DNA from: Euglena gracilis
Lineage: Eukaryota; Euglenida; Euglenophyceae; Euglenales
Length of the DNA stretch: 64,000 bases
NCBI GenBank assembly: GCA_039621445.1
Contig: CP154954.1
Coordinates: 1,674,001-1,738,000, forward strand
Reading direction: 5' to 3'
In this document: positions 50,247 through 62,428 of the stretch, piece by piece
Layout: every line of letters starts with the position of its first letter
How positions within the stretch are numbered: position 1 is the first letter of the stretch
Position numbers and translations under genes: made by a program
The notes under the pieces: model-generated
Database searches by the model: none
Seen by the model: the letters and a program-made list of their open reading frames with translations, nothing else
Told to the model about the DNA's origin: nothing

Positions 50247-50864
50247 ATGTCAAGATATAGAGGACCACGATTGCGAATAGTTCGTAGAATAGGAAAACTT
50301 CCAAGTCTTACAAATAAAACATCAAAGAAAAGAAAATCCCCAGGGCAACCAGCAACATCCTTTAAAAGGAAAAAAAAAATATCAAAATATAACATAAGAT
50401 TAAAAGAAAAACAAAAACTGCGATTTAACTACGGAATAACCGAAAGACAACTTCTAAATTATGTAAAAAAATCTAGGAAAAAAAAAGGATCATCCGGAAG
50501 ATTTTTGCTAACTTTTTTGGAAATGAGATTAGATAATATTGTACATCGAATAGGTTTTGCACCTACAATAATGGCTGCAAAACAACTAATAAATCATGGT
50601 CACATTTGTGTAGATGACAAAGTTATCAATATACCTAGTTTTATTTGCCAACCAAAAAGTATTATAAAACCTAAAAAAAGTACTGTATCAGAAAATGTCA
50701 TACAAAAAAACATAGAATCTAAAGAATTACTATTAATACCACCACATTTATCTCTTAACAAAAAAAACTTAGAAGCAAAAATTATTGGTTTAATCAATAG
50801 AAAAGCGATATCGTTAATAGTTAATGAACTTTTAGTAATCGAATTCTATTCACGCAAGGTCTAA
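50247..50864 (+). CDS. rps4: Ribosomal protein S4, left arm
   Basis: 205 residues, the usual plastid S4 length. S4 binds the 5' domain of 16S rRNA and starts small-subunit assembly. N-terminal MSRYRGPRLRIVRRIGKLP, KQKLRFNYGITERQL, and the S4 RNA-binding domain RLDNIVHRIGFAPTIMAAKQ to VDDKVINIPSF are intact. No intron. No Shine-Dalgarno-type site is seen before the ATG. Identical to the copy at 61735-62352. Confidence 0.96.
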   Translation: MSRYRGPRLRIVRRIGKLPSLTNKTSKKRKSPGQPATSFKRKKKISKYNIRLKEKQKLRFNYGITERQLLNYVKKSRKKKGSSGRFLLTFLEMRLDNIVHRIGFAPTIMAAKQLINHGHICVDDKVINIPSFICQPKSIIKPKKSTVSENVIQKNIESKELLLIPPHLSLNKKNLEAKIIGLINRKAISLIVNELLVIEFYSRKV

Positions 50865-50987
50865 TTATAAATTAATTTATAGGGAAAATTGTGAATAATA
50901 TAAAAAATGAAATAAATATTAAAAACTCAAGGAAATCATGCTTTTTGCAAATTTTGTTCTTAAAAAGAAATATTTATTTATAAAAAA

Positions 50988-51584
50988 ATGATAAAACAAA
51001 AAAAAAAAATAATCAAAATAACAAAAAAAAAATTTCCAAAAGGAATTGTCCATATTATGGGATTAAACTTACATGCAATCAAAAATTAATAGTATATAAT
51101 GTAATATAAAGTTATTATAATTTTTATCTTTAAAAAAAAGCATTTAAAAATCAATATCTTAAAAAAACAACTTATAATAATGAAGCGATTTAATATTAAA
51201 AAAATTATACAAAAAATCATCACAATAAAACTAAAAAAAATTTTCCTTTATATTAAATAATAGAAAATACATCTAATTAAATTCTTAGTTTCGGTAAGTG
51301 ATCCAAAAGGAAATGTAATCGCTTGGTCATCTTCAGGAGCATGCGGTTTTAAAAGCTCGAAAAAGGCTACACCGTTAGCTACAAAGACAACTACTGCAAT
51401 TGCCGTTAAGAAAGCTATAGAACAAGGACTTCAAAAAGTTGAGATAAACATTAGTGGACCTGGAACCGGACGAGAAACAGCTTTAAAATGCGTACAAAGT
51501 TTAGGTCTACGCATAAGTTGCATAAGAGATGTCACTCCCTTACCACATAATGGATGTCGACCTAGCAAGAGACGTAGAATATAA
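50988..51584 (+). CDS. rps11: Ribosomal protein S11, split by an intron, left arm
   Basis: Exon 1 (50988-51060) encodes MIKQKKKIIKITKKKFPKGI and VHIM. The last exon (about 51283-51584) encodes VSDPKGNVIAWSSSGACGFK through CRPSKRRRI and the TAA stop. S11 forms the platform of the small subunit near the mRNA exit. The intervening 220 nt is one intron or two with a mini-exon: the short family segment usually written FNNT was not located. The intron 5' end may be GATTA or GGATT. Confidence 0.88.
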
Positions 51585-51655
51585 AATAACAAAATTTATT
51601 TAACACGTTTTAAAATAAATAAAAAACAATATTAACATTTATTAATATTGATAAA

Positions 51656-51738
51656 GCAGGCATGGCGGAATTTGGTAGACGCGCAGGATTTAGGTTCCTG
51701 TGTCTTTATGATGTGAGAGTTCGAGTCTCTCTGCCTGT
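51656..51738 (+). tRNA. trnL-UAG: tRNA-Leu (UAG), left arm
   Basis: Acceptor GCAGGCA with TGCCTGT, anticodon TAG between GCAGG and CCTGT, long variable arm. Confidence 0.92.
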
Positions 51739-51785
51739 ATTAAAAATTAAATGATCATAAAAAATAACGAAATTACTAATCAATC

Positions 51786-51858
51786 GGGCAAGAAGGGATT
51801 CGAACCCCTGACTCCGTAGTTCGTAGCCACGTGCTCTAGTCCACTGAGCTACAAGCCC
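51786..51858 (-). tRNA. trnR-ACG: tRNA-Arg (ACG), left arm
   Basis: Acceptor GGGCTTG, anticodon loop CTACGAA (ACG), T arm GGGGTTCGAATCCC. Confidence 0.9.
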
Positions 51859-51862
51859 TTAC

Positions 51863-51933
51863 TCCTTAAGTAGGATTCGAACCTACGACCGATCGGTTAA
51901 CAGCCGATTGCTCTACCACTGAGCTATTAAGGA
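51863..51933 (-). tRNA. trnN-GUU: tRNA-Asn (GUU), left arm
   Basis: Acceptor TCCTTAA/TTAAGGA, anticodon loop CTGTTAA (GTT). Four bases from trnR. Confidence 0.92.
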
Positions 51934-51950
51934 TAAAGTAAATAACCTTT

Positions 51951-52022
51951 GAGGGCAAACGGATTCGAACCGCTGACATTCTGCTTGTAAGGCAGACGCT
52001 CTACCAACTGAGCTATACCCCC
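51951..52022 (-). tRNA. trnV-UAC: tRNA-Val (UAC), left arm
   Basis: Acceptor GGGGGTA/TGCCCTC, anticodon loop CTTACAA (TAC). Confidence 0.92.
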
Positions 52023-52052
52023 AGTTACTCAAATTATAGTAAATTTTGCTAA

Positions 52053-55000
52053 TTAATTTTTAAAACCAGTACCTGCGGGAATAATATTTCCTAAAACTAA
52101 ATTTTCTTTTAACCCAGATAACCAATCAGCTCTTCCTTGTAAAGCAGCTTTTGTTAAAACTCTAGTAGTTTCTTGAAAACTCGCTTGAGCTATAAAACTT
52201 TGACTAGATAGAGAAAAACGAGTCAATCCCATAATTATAGGCTCATAAACAATACTATTTACTAGTCTTTTATTTAATACCTCTACTAAATTAAGATCTA
52301 AAAAATCCCCTACCATAAAGCTAGAATCACCTGGATTAGTAACAATCACTTTTGACGTTATTTGTTTAACAATAAGTTCAATATGTTTATCCGCTATTTT
52401 GACACCCTGAGATTTATAAACAGTCTGAACACCATCTATTAAATATTTTTGTATTACCTCAAAACTTTTTCGCGCAGCTACAAGATTCTCATAATCATCT
52501 AAAAAAGTAAAAAAAGACTCCGTCAATATATCATGAGGGTTATTTATTATTTCTTTTAACGAAGAAGTCATTCGAGCTTCTAACAATTTTTCTACTTTAG
52601 GCAATCCTTGAACTATATCATAAGTTTTTTCTCGGACAAAATTAACGCGATATAATAATTGGTTCTTTCTTATAAAAGGTTTATCTTCTATTCTCATCAA
52701 TGTATCATCATTAGTCGAAAAAGGCATTACTTTTCGAAAAATCGAAAACTCTTTTCTTTCTTGTATTATTTGAGAAGAATGAAGAAGCTTAAAATTACTA
52801 ATTATTTGACCCGTTTTAAGAAAACATCCAATTTTAAAATTACCAAAAATACGCTTTTGTTTTTTAAGATTTCGAAGCATTATAACCTTATCTTGATCAA
52901 GTATACATGTAATAATATGTGAACTTCTTTTTTTTTTTTTTTTTTATTTATCAACTAAACTATTAACGTTCCTAATGTTAATAAATAATTTACCAAATTT
53001 ACGAGGAAAAAGTTCTTTCTTCCTGTTAACAAATAATTCTTTTTTATGAACATTTGTAGTAGGACAAATTAATTTATTTTTAAAAGAAAATTTCTTTGTC
53101 AAATGAAAAAATAAAGAAGTAAAACTCATAATAATAGAACTTATTATCCAAAATATTTTTCCAAATTGCTTCGAATTAATTTGAGGGAAAAAGATTTGAC
53201 CAGAAATTTTTGCCTTAACATCTCGAATTTCCTCAATACCAAAAACGTCATTTTTCAAGTTAGAATTTACAGATTCTCCTATTATTTGCTTATCAAATAT
53301 TTTTCTTCCTGGCTTAACATATAAAAGCGTACTAGAAGGTAAAAACATAATAGATTTACTAACGTCATTTTCGTAAATCACAATTTTTTTTTCTTGCAAA
53401 GTTAAAAAAGCTTTTTCCTTAAATTTATTATAAACTCTTCTTAACCCTGTAGTTAAAGTTGACCTATAAAAATCACTTTTACGAAGTCATACTTGATATA
53501 TTATATCATACGACTACTCAATTATAATTGTGATTAATTTAATGGCTAATACTTCATATTTATTTTATAATTGCGATCTATAAATTTAAATACTAATAAT
53601 AAACATCCCCTAACCCCAAACTAATTTTAATCGTTCCTTCTATTTTAAAACATCGTTTTTTAGAACATGTTTTATCAAATAAAGTTTAAAATTATAAATT
53701 TTATTAGAAAAACCATTTATTCTCACTCTATTTACTAAAAAAATACGTAACAAAATATAAACAACATTTTGTTTATCTATTCTGCAAAATTGATTTCAAT
53801 TATAAAAAAATAAACTTACAATATAAATCAATTTAAAAAACTTTAAGTTACTATCTATAACAAGTAATAAATATAAAAATTGTAATACAATAACAAAGAC
53901 AATTAGTCTAAAATAGAAAGTTTAATTCTGCCATTAAATATTGTAAAATTAAAAACGATACACACTTCAAATCGTACCATATTTTTCCATTTAAAGGAGA
54001 TGTTATAACTTCTTTTGCCTTTGCAGAAAAAACACCACCCGTATGAAAAGTTCGCATTGTTAATTGCGTACCAGGCTCACCTATTGATTGAGCAGCTAAA
54101 ATTCCTACACATTCACCAAGTTCTACCATTTTGCCACAGGCTAAATTCCAACCATAGCATATTTGGCATATGCCTTCCATTAATACACAATTAAAAGGTG
54201 TACGAATATAAACCTCGGGAAAATTAATAATTTTTTTAAACGTATAGACTGAAAGTTAATATTTAATAAAAATATTTCTCATTCGAAACCGAGCATGAAA
54301 ATTCTTTTTCACTCGGCTACCTAAAAATCATAAACTTTTTATGATATTTAAGAAATATATCAGCATATGCCGGTGATTACACCTACTACTTTTCATAGAG
54401 TATTTTAAACGTTTTTATAACATCGTTCAGACCTTTTGCTTCATATTCCATCCTTATAAATAAAAATTCAATTCGTTTATACCATAACTACTATACATAA
54501 AAGGTATGTTTTAAAATGGCTCCTAATATAACTCCCCCTTAATTTTCAATAACAAAGTGTAATAAAATATTATAAAAAAAGTTGAAGCTTTTTAGTTTCT
54601 TAATTTTCTGTAAACCATATAAAATTACTATTTCAAATACTTTTAATACTTTGAAATTTTAATCCTGTTTTTTTATTCTAATAAAAAGGAAATTATGTTT
54701 AATAACAATGATCTGTATATTATTAGAATTTCGCTAATTTTAAAGTATAATAATCTTAGATAAAAATTAATATAAAAGAATTTGCCACATTCCTTAAATT
54801 TTAAAATTTTTGTAGCTCGAACCACACATTACAAATATCTTGACCAGCACTAACTAAAATATCACCTGTTTTGGCATTAACAATAGTTTTTGCTAATACT
54901 CTACCAATTAATTTTTCCTTCAAAAACTTTAGTTCTTCTTTATCTTGGTTTTGTAGTAATACGCACGTATTATATTTTGTAAAACAATCCGACCTTTTTA

Positions 55001-55639
55001 CAATTAAGTTTTGTGCTGTATAAATCATTCGTCTAGTTAAATACCCAGCATTAGCTGTTTTTAAAGCAGTATCAATTAAGCCTTTTCTAGCACCGTAACA
55101 AGAAACAAAATATTCAGTAATATTTAAACCTTCTTTAAAATTAGTTTTTATTGGAAAAGGAATTACATTACCCTGAGAATCGGACATTAGTCCTCGCATA
55201 CCTATCAATTGTTTCACCTGTGTAATACTACCCCTTGCACCTGACAAAGTCATAGAATACAAAGGATTCAAAAAGTCGGATTGTCTCAAATTATTAATAG
55301 ATTCTTTCTTCAAATTTTCATTAACGACATTCCAAATATCCCTTTCTTCATCCAAAACATTAATGAAATTTATCATACCATTTTTATATCGATTTCTCGT
55401 TTTAAATAAAATTTTTTCAGAACTTTTAACCAAATTTGCTTTTGAAGAAGGAATTTTAAGATCTCCAAGTCCTAATGATAATCCAGTGGTTGTTGCATAG
55501 GTAAAACCAAAATTTTTCATTTTATCCAATAACTCTTTGTTCGGATACTACCATAATTTGACAAAAACCAGCTAATTAAATTTCTAATTTCATTTTTATC
55601 AAAAACTCTATTAAAACATACTATATTTCCGAAATTCAT
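52053..55639 (-). CDS. rpoC2: rpoC2 copy 2 (left arm), two sequence defects
   Basis: Same three-exon layout as copy 3, read leftwards: start ATG at 55639, exon 1 to about 54801, exon 2 about 54245-53967, exon 3 about 53450-52053, stop after GTGFKN. One base is lost near 55535 (CCGAACAAAGAG), breaking the frame after about 35 codons. At 52928-52945 eighteen straight A (minus strand) replace CGAAAGTTTT plus the following A run, without changing length, which adds a stop-free but altered stretch or a break in frame. Both look like sequence errors in one copy. Confidence 0.8.
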
Positions 55640-55729
55640 AATTAAAATAATAATTTAACAAACTTATTGAAATAAATCAATAAAATAATAAACTTTAAAA
55701 CTACTTAGCTCATACAAAAATTAAAGTAT

Positions 55730-56560
55730 TTATAGAAATTCTTTAATCATATCATCAAAAAAAATTCTCCCTATAGTGGTGCGAATATTATTGTTTTTAA
55801 AATAAACCATATTTTTGAAATAAAAGAAAATTTTCAAAATCTACAACTCTAAAATCAATTATAAAATTTATTAAAAAAAAAAAATACTAAAATTTTAACT
55901 TAAAAAGTAATGTAAAAAATTTATTTAATAAACTACAAAAAAGTAAAAATTTTCCAATATTTTAATTACAATATTTCAAACAAAAAAAACTAACTTTTTT
56001 ACCATCCTTTTTTTTTTAATTCTTATTTTACTATTCTTTAAAATATTAGGAAATTTTTGACAAATTAACCAAACAAATGTTTGAATCAATATTTCACCTT
56101 TAAGATATAAATTCATAAAAAAAAAATAATATTATTTAAATAATAAAATAAATATTATTACTAGTATTTTATAGAAAAAAACCTAACAAGTTAGTTAAAT
56201 AAATCAAGTATGTTAATGAGGCTGAAACTTGACAACAACCCCGCCACGAAACATGGTCTGACTAGGCAAAATACTCGGTAAAACCATTAGCAGGTGTGGT
56301 AAAAAAACGCAATTATAATAGAAATTAAACATCTTCGCGCTCCAGGCAAGCGATTTAATGACAACTGGGTATTTGAGGGATCCCATATTCTGGTTCCATC
56401 AAAATCAAGATTCTTTGTAAAAGGGAAACACGAGGAGGTGAAGGCATGTAAATAAAATAGCTTATGGCTCAAACGGAAGGGGGGGTAGGTTGAAACAGAT
56501 GCTTATTCCTAACTATGAGGTGGGGCCGAATATTAAAAGGGTTAATTTGTCCAAAACCTA
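55730..56560 (-). pseudogene. Inverted, error-rich copy of the rpoC1 3' exons
   Basis: Reverse complement of the rpoC1 end: clean from 55730 (stop of TIGRIFFDDMIKEFL) to about 56105 (exon with GEILIQTFVW), then increasingly noisy with many indels through the exon carrying NADFDGD. Recognisable noisy words include ACTAGGCAAAATACTCGGTA (56259) and AAATAAAATAGCTTATGG (56450). The error style (mostly small insertions) resembles raw long-read sequence. Confidence 0.75.
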
Positions 56561-56869
56561 CTTTAAGGGGCGCATAAGAATTAAAGGTCCCCGTACTAAA
56601 AACTTTTTTTTTGGGGGGGTTGCCCTCTCTGTCCTTTCACCCTCTGGAAAATTATTTCCTTTTTTGTATTTCAGTTAAATAAGATTTTTTACCTTACTTT
56701 TTAAGTTAAATTTAGTCTTTTTTTTTTACATACTTGTATAATTGCTTTTCGCGTTAGATTTGTGGAAATTTTCTTTATTTTCAAAATATGGTTTGTTAAA
56801 ACAATAATCTTCGCACCACTATGAGACGAATTTTTGCCTTTTGATGATATGATTAAAGAATTTCTATAA
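56561..56869 (+). pseudogene. Junction J2 and noisy forward copy of the last rpoC1 exon
   Basis: After a G/C-rich noisy stretch (56561-56670) the sequence turns back to the plus strand: ATCTTCGCACCACTATGAGA near 56806 is a damaged copy of ATATTCGCACCACTATAGGG (45622), ending at the same TAA (56867-56869). From about 56870 it matches 45680 onward cleanly. Confidence 0.75.
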
Positions 56870-56960
56870 ATACTTTACTTTTTTGTATGAGCTAAGTAGT
56901 TTTAAAGTTTATTATTTTATTGATTTATTTCAATAAGTTTGTTAAATTATTATTTTAATT

Positions 56961-59900
56961 ATGAATTTCGGAAATATAGTATGTTTTAATAGATTTTTTG
57001 ATAAAAATGAAATTAGAAATTTAATTAGCTGGTTTTTGTCAAATTATGGTAGTATCCGAACAAAAGAGTTATTGGATAAAATGAAAAATTTTGGTTTTAC
57101 CTATGCAACAACCACTGGATTATCATTAGGACTTGGAGATCTTAAAATTCCTTCTTCAAAAGCAAATTTGGTTAAAAGTTCTGAAAAAATTTTATTTAAA
57201 ACGAGAAATCGATATAAAAATGGTATGATAAATTTCATTAATGTTTTGGATGAAGAAAGGGATATTTGGAATGTCGTTAATGAAAATTTGAAGAAAAAAT
57301 CTATTAATAATTTGAGACAATCCGACTTTTTGAATCCTTTGTATTCTATGACTTTGTCAGGTGCAAGGGGTAGTATTACACAGGTGAAACAATTGATAGG
57401 TATGCGAGGACTAATGTCCGATTCTCAGGGTAATGTAATTCCTTTTCCAATAAAAACTAATTTTAAAGAAGGTTTAAATATTACTGAATATTTTGTTTCT
57501 TGTTACGGTGCTAGAAAAGGCTTAATTGATACTGCTTTAAAAACAGCTAATGCTGGGTATTTAACTAGACGAATGATTTATACAGCACAAAACTTAATTG
57601 TAAAAAGGTCGGATTGTTTTACAAAATATAATACGTGCGTATTACTACAAAACCAAGATAAAGAAGAACTAAAGTTTTTGAAGGAAAAATTAATTGGTAG
57701 AGTATTAGCAAAAACTATTGTTAATGCCAAAACAGGTGATATTTTAGTTAGTGCTGGTCAAGATATTTGTAATGTGTGGTTCGAGCTACAAAAATTTTAA
57801 AATTTAAGGAATGTGGCAAATTCTTTTATATTAATTTTTATCTAAGATTATTATACTTTAAAATTAGCGAAATTCTAATAATATACAGATCATTGTTATT
57901 AAACATAATTTCCTTTTTATTAGAATAAAAAAACAGGATTAAAATTTCAAAGTATTAAAAGTATTTGAAATAGTAATTTTATATGGTTTACAGAAAATTA
58001 AGAAACTAAAAAGCTTCAACTTTTTTTATAATATTTTATTACACTTTGTTATTGAAAATTAAGGGGGAGTTATATTAGGAGCCATTTTAAAACATACCTT
58101 TTATGTATAGTAGTTATGGTATAAACGAATTGAATTTTTATTTATAAGGATGGAATATGAAGCAAAAGGTCTGAACGATGTTATAAAAACGTTTAAAATA
58201 CTCTATGAAAAGTAGTAGGTGTAATCACCGGCATATGCTGATATATTTCTTAAATATCATAAAAAGTTTATGATTTTTAGGTAGCCGAGTGAAAAAGAAT
58301 TTTCATGCTCGGTTTCGAATGAGAAATATTTTTATTAAATATTAACTTTCAGTCTATACGTTTAAAAAAATTATTAATTTTCCCGAGGTTTATATTCGTA
58401 CACCTTTTAATTGTGTATTAATGGAAGGCATATGCCAAATATGCTATGGTTGGAATTTAGCCTGTGGCAAAATGGTAGAACTTGGTGAATGTGTAGGAAT
58501 TTTAGCTGCTCAATCAATAGGTGAGCCTGGTACGCAATTAACAATGCGAACTTTTCATACGGGTGGTGTTTTTTCTGCAAAGGCAAAAGAAGTTATAACA
58601 TCTCCTTTAAATGGAAAAATATGGTACGATTTGAAGTGTGTATCGTTTTTAATTTTACAATATTTAATGGCAGAATTAAACTTTCTATTTTAGACTAATT
58701 GTCTTTGTTATTGTATTACAATTTTTATATTTATTACTTGTTATAGATAGTAACTTAAAGTTTTTTAAATTGATTTATATTGTAAGTTTATTTTTTTATA
58801 ATTGAAATCAATTTTGCAGAATAGATAAACAAAATGTTGTTTATATTTGTTACGTATTTTTTTAGTAAATAGAGTGAGAATAAATGGTTTTTCTAATAAA
58901 ATTTATAATTTTAAACTTTATTTGATAAAACATGTTCTAAAAAACGATGTTTTAAAATAGAAGGAACGATTAAAATTAGTTTGGGGTTAGGGGATGTTTA
59001 TTATTAGTATTTAAATTTATAGATCGCAATTATAAAATAAATATGAAGTATTAGCCATTAAATTAATCACAATTATAATTGAGTAGTCGTATGATATAAT
59101 ATATCAAGTATGACTTCGTAAAAGTGATTTTTATAGGTCAACTTTAACTACAGGGTTAAGAAGAGTTTATAATAAATTTAAGGAAAAAGCTTTTTTAACT
59201 TTGCAAGAAAAAAAAATTGTGATTTACGAAAATGACGTTAGTAAATCTATTATGTTTTTACCTTCTAGTACGCTTTTATATGTTAAGCCAGGAAGAAAAA
59301 TATTTGATAAGCAAATAATAGGAGAATCTGTAAATTCTAACTTGAAAAATGACGTTTTTGGTATTGAGGAAATTCGAGATGTTAAGGCAAAAATTTCTGG
59401 TCAAATCTTTTTCCCTCAAATTAATTCGAAGCAATTTGGAAAAATATTTTGGATAATAAGTTCTATTATTATGAGTTTTACTTCTTTATTTTTTCATTTG
59501 ACAAAGAAATTTTCTTTTAAAAATAAATTAATTTGTCCTACTACAAATGTTCATAAAAAAGAATTATTTGTTAACAGGAAGAAAGAACTTTTTCCTCGTA
59601 AATTTGGTAAATTATTTATTAACATTAGGAACGTTAATAGTTTAGTTGATAAATCGAAAGTTTTAAAAAAAAGAAGTTCACATATTATTACATGTATACT
59701 TGATCAAGATAAGGTTATAATGCTTCGAAATCTTAAAAAACAAAAGCGTATTTTTGGTAATTTTAAAATTGGATGTTTTCTTAAAACGGGTCAAATAATT
59801 AGTAATTTTAAGCTTCTTCATTCTTCTCAAATAATACAAGAAAGAAAAGAGTTTTCGATTTTTCGAAAAGTAATGCCTTTTTCGACTAATGATGATACAT

Positions 59901-60547
59901 TGATGAGAATAGAAGATAAACCTTTTATAAGAAAGAACCAATTATTATATCGCGTTAATTTTGTCCGAGAAAAAACTTATGATATAGTTCAAGGATTGCC
60001 TAAAGTAGAAAAATTGTTAGAAGCTCGAATGACTTCTTCGTTAAAAGAAATAATAAATAACCCTCATGATATATTGACGGAGTCTTTTTTTACTTTTTTA
60101 GATGATTATGAGAATCTTGTAGCTGCGCGAAAAAGTTTTGAGGTAATACAAAAATATTTAATAGATGGTGTTCAGACTGTTTATAAATCTCAGGGTGTCA
60201 AAATAGCGGATAAACATATTGAACTTATTGTTAAACAAATAACGTCAAAAGTGATTGTTACTAATCCAGGTGATTCTAGCTTTATGGTAGGGGATTTTTT
60301 AGATCTTAATTTAGTAGAGGTATTAAATAAAAGACTAGTAAATAGTATTGTTTATGAGCCTATAATTATGGGATTGACTCGTTTTTCTCTATCTAGTCAA
60401 AGTTTTATAGCTCAAGCGAGTTTTCAAGAAACTACTAGAGTTTTAACAAAAGCTGCTTTACAAGGAAGAGCTGATTGGTTATCTGGGTTAAAAGAAAATT
60501 TAGTTTTAGGAAATATTATTCCCGCAGGTACTGGTTTTAAAAATTAA
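56961..60547 (+). CDS. rpoC2: Plastid RNA polymerase beta'' subunit, intact copy 3
   Basis: Three exons: 56961-57800 region (279 codons open from [15 protein letters not shown]), about 58356-58634, and about 59154-60547. Beta'' completes the active site with beta': exon 1 has the bridge helix and trigger region ([49 protein letters not shown]); exon 2 has [19 protein letters not shown] and [20 protein letters not shown]; exon 3 ends [20 protein letters not shown] then [17 protein letters not shown]. Intron 1 shows a domain V hairpin at about 58282-58325; intron 2 shows one at about 59078-59120 and ends GTCAACTTTAAC. Only this copy has all exons open. trnV follows after 30 nt. Confidence 0.93.
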
Positions 60548-60577
60548 TTAGCAAAATTTACTATAATTTGAGTAACT

Positions 60578-60649
60578 GGGGGTATAGCTCAGTTGGTAGA
60601 GCGTCTGCCTTACAAGCAGAATGTCAGCGGTTCGAATCCGTTTGCCCTC
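60578..60649 (+). tRNA. trnV-UAC: tRNA-Val (UAC), right arm
   Basis: Acceptor GGGGGTA/TGCCCTC, anticodon loop CTTACAA (TAC), T arm GCGGTTCGAATCCGT. Confidence 0.93.
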
Positions 60650-60666
60650 AAAGGTTATTTACTTTA

Positions 60667-60737
60667 TCCTTAATAGCTCAGTGGTAGAGCAATCGGCTGT
60701 TAACCGATCGGTCGTAGGTTCGAATCCTACTTAAGGA
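60667..60737 (+). tRNA. trnN-GUU: tRNA-Asn (GUU), right arm
   Basis: Acceptor TCCTTAA/TTAAGGA, anticodon GTT. Confidence 0.93.
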
Positions 60738-60741
60738 GTAA

Positions 60742-60814
60742 GGGCTTGTAGCTCAGTGGACTAGAGCACGTGGCTACGAACTACGGAGTCAGGGGTTCGA
60801 ATCCCTTCTTGCCC
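60742..60814 (+). tRNA. trnR-ACG: tRNA-Arg (ACG), right arm
   Basis: Acceptor starts GGGCTTG and ends TTGCCC; anticodon loop CTACGAA (ACG). Confidence 0.9.
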
Positions 60815-60861
60815 GATTGATTAGTAATTTCGTTATTTTTTATGATCATTTAATTTTTAAT

Positions 60862-60944
60862 ACAGGCAGAGAGACTCGAACTCTCACATCATAAAGACAC
60901 AGGAACCTAAATCCTGCGCGTCTACCAAATTCCGCCATGCCTGC
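60862..60944 (-). tRNA. trnL-UAG: tRNA-Leu (UAG), right arm
   Basis: Acceptor GCAGGCA/TGCCTGT, anticodon TAG, long variable arm. Opposite strand to the neighbouring trnR. Confidence 0.92.
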
Positions 60945-61015
60945 TTTATCAATATTAATAAATGTTAATATTGTTTTTTATTTATTTTAAAACGTGTTAA
61001 ATAAATTTTGTTATT

Positions 61016-61611
61016 TTATATTCTACGTCTCTTGCTAGGTCGACATCCATTATGTGGTAAGGGAGTGACATCTCTTATGCAACTTATGCGTAGACCTAAA
61101 CTTTGTACGCATTTTAAAGCTGTTTCTCGTCCGGTTCCAGGTCCACTAATGTTTATCTCAACTTTTTGAAGTCCTTGTTCTATAGCTTTCTTAACGGCAA
61201 TTGCAGTAGTTGTCTTTGTAGCTAACGGTGTAGCCTTTTTCGAGCTTTTAAAACCGCATGCTCCTGAAGATGACCAAGCGATTACATTTCCTTTTGGATC
61301 ACTTACCGAAACTAAGAATTTAATTAGATGTATTTTCTATTATTTAATATAAAGGAAAATTTTTTTTAGTTTTATTGTGATGATTTTTTGTATAATTTTT
61401 TTAATATTAAATCGCTTCATTATTATAAGTTGTTTTTTAAGATATTGATTTTTAAATGCTTTTTTTTAAAGATAAAAATTATAATAACTTTATATTACAT
61501 TATATACTATTAATTTTTGATTGCATGTAAGTTTAATCCCATAATATGGACAATTCCTTTTGGAAATTTTTTTTTTGTTATTTTGATTATTTTTTTTTTT
61601 TGTTTTATCAT
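61016..61611 (-). CDS. rps11: Ribosomal protein S11, right arm
   Basis: Exon 1 at 61611-61540 (MIKQKKKIIKITKKKFPKGI) and last exon about 61317-61016 (VSDPKGNVIAWSSSGACGFK ... CRPSKRRRI). Same intron question as in the left arm. Confidence 0.88.
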
Positions 61612-61734
61612 TTTTTTATAAATAAATATTTCTTTTTAAGAACAAAATTTGCAAAAAGCATGATTTCCTTGAGTTTTTAATATTTATTTCATTTTTTATA
61701 TTATTCACAATTTTCCCTATAAATTAATTTATAA

Positions 61735-62352
61735 TTAGACCTTGCGTGAATAGAATTCGATTACTAAAAGTTCATTAACTATTAACGATATCGCTTTTCT
61801 ATTGATTAAACCAATAATTTTTGCTTCTAAGTTTTTTTTGTTAAGAGATAAATGTGGTGGTATTAATAGTAATTCTTTAGATTCTATGTTTTTTTGTATG
61901 ACATTTTCTGATACAGTACTTTTTTTAGGTTTTATAATACTTTTTGGTTGGCAAATAAAACTAGGTATATTGATAACTTTGTCATCTACACAAATGTGAC
62001 CATGATTTATTAGTTGTTTTGCAGCCATTATTGTAGGTGCAAAACCTATTCGATGTACAATATTATCTAATCTCATTTCCAAAAAAGTTAGCAAAAATCT
62101 TCCGGATGATCCTTTTTTTTTCCTAGATTTTTTTACATAATTTAGAAGTTGTCTTTCGGTTATTCCGTAGTTAAATCGCAGTTTTTGTTTTTCTTTTAAT
62201 CTTATGTTATATTTTGATATTTTTTTTTTCCTTTTAAAGGATGTTGCTGGTTGCCCTGGGGATTTTCTTTTCTTTGATGTTTTATTTGTAAGACTTGGAA
62301 GTTTTCCTATTCTACGAACTATTCGCAATCGTGGTCCTCTATATCTTGACAT
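61735..62352 (-). CDS. rps4: Ribosomal protein S4, right arm
   Basis: 205 residues, identical to the left-arm copy. Upstream of rps11 on the same strand, spaced about 120 nt, so the two are probably co-transcribed. Confidence 0.96.
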   Translation of the reverse strand: MSRYRGPRLRIVRRIGKLPSLTNKTSKKRKSPGQPATSFKRKKKISKYNIRLKEKQKLRFNYGITERQLLNYVKKSRKKKGSSGRFLLTFLEMRLDNIVHRIGFAPTIMAAKQLINHGHICVDDKVINIPSFICQPKSIIKPKKSTVSENVIQKNIESKELLLIPPHLSLNKKNLEAKIIGLINRKAISLIVNELLVIEFYSRKV

Positions 62353-62428
62353 AGTTTTATCTATATTTTTTTTGATCTTAAATAACTTTTTCTATGTTAA
62401 TTGTTTTTGTTGTTTAACATCTAATTGC

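Larger units (their letters stand above)
49575..56105 (-). repeat. Large inverted repeat, left arm
   Basis: Reverse complement of about 56870-63030: trnG-E-W-M-H-Y, rps4, rps11, trnL-UAG, trnR, trnN, trnV, rpoC2, plus the end of rpoC1. The arms are almost identical, including spacers. Differences are few: one lost T in rpoC2 near 55535 and a poly(A) replacement at 52928-52945. The left arm extends beyond the right arm into rpoC1 introns that match 45240-45700. Confidence 0.9.

Noticed and set aside
50024-50395. 123-codon frame opposite rps4 and trnY (also 62204-62575)
   Set aside because: Antisense to rps4 and tRNA genes; it appears twice only because of the inverted repeat.
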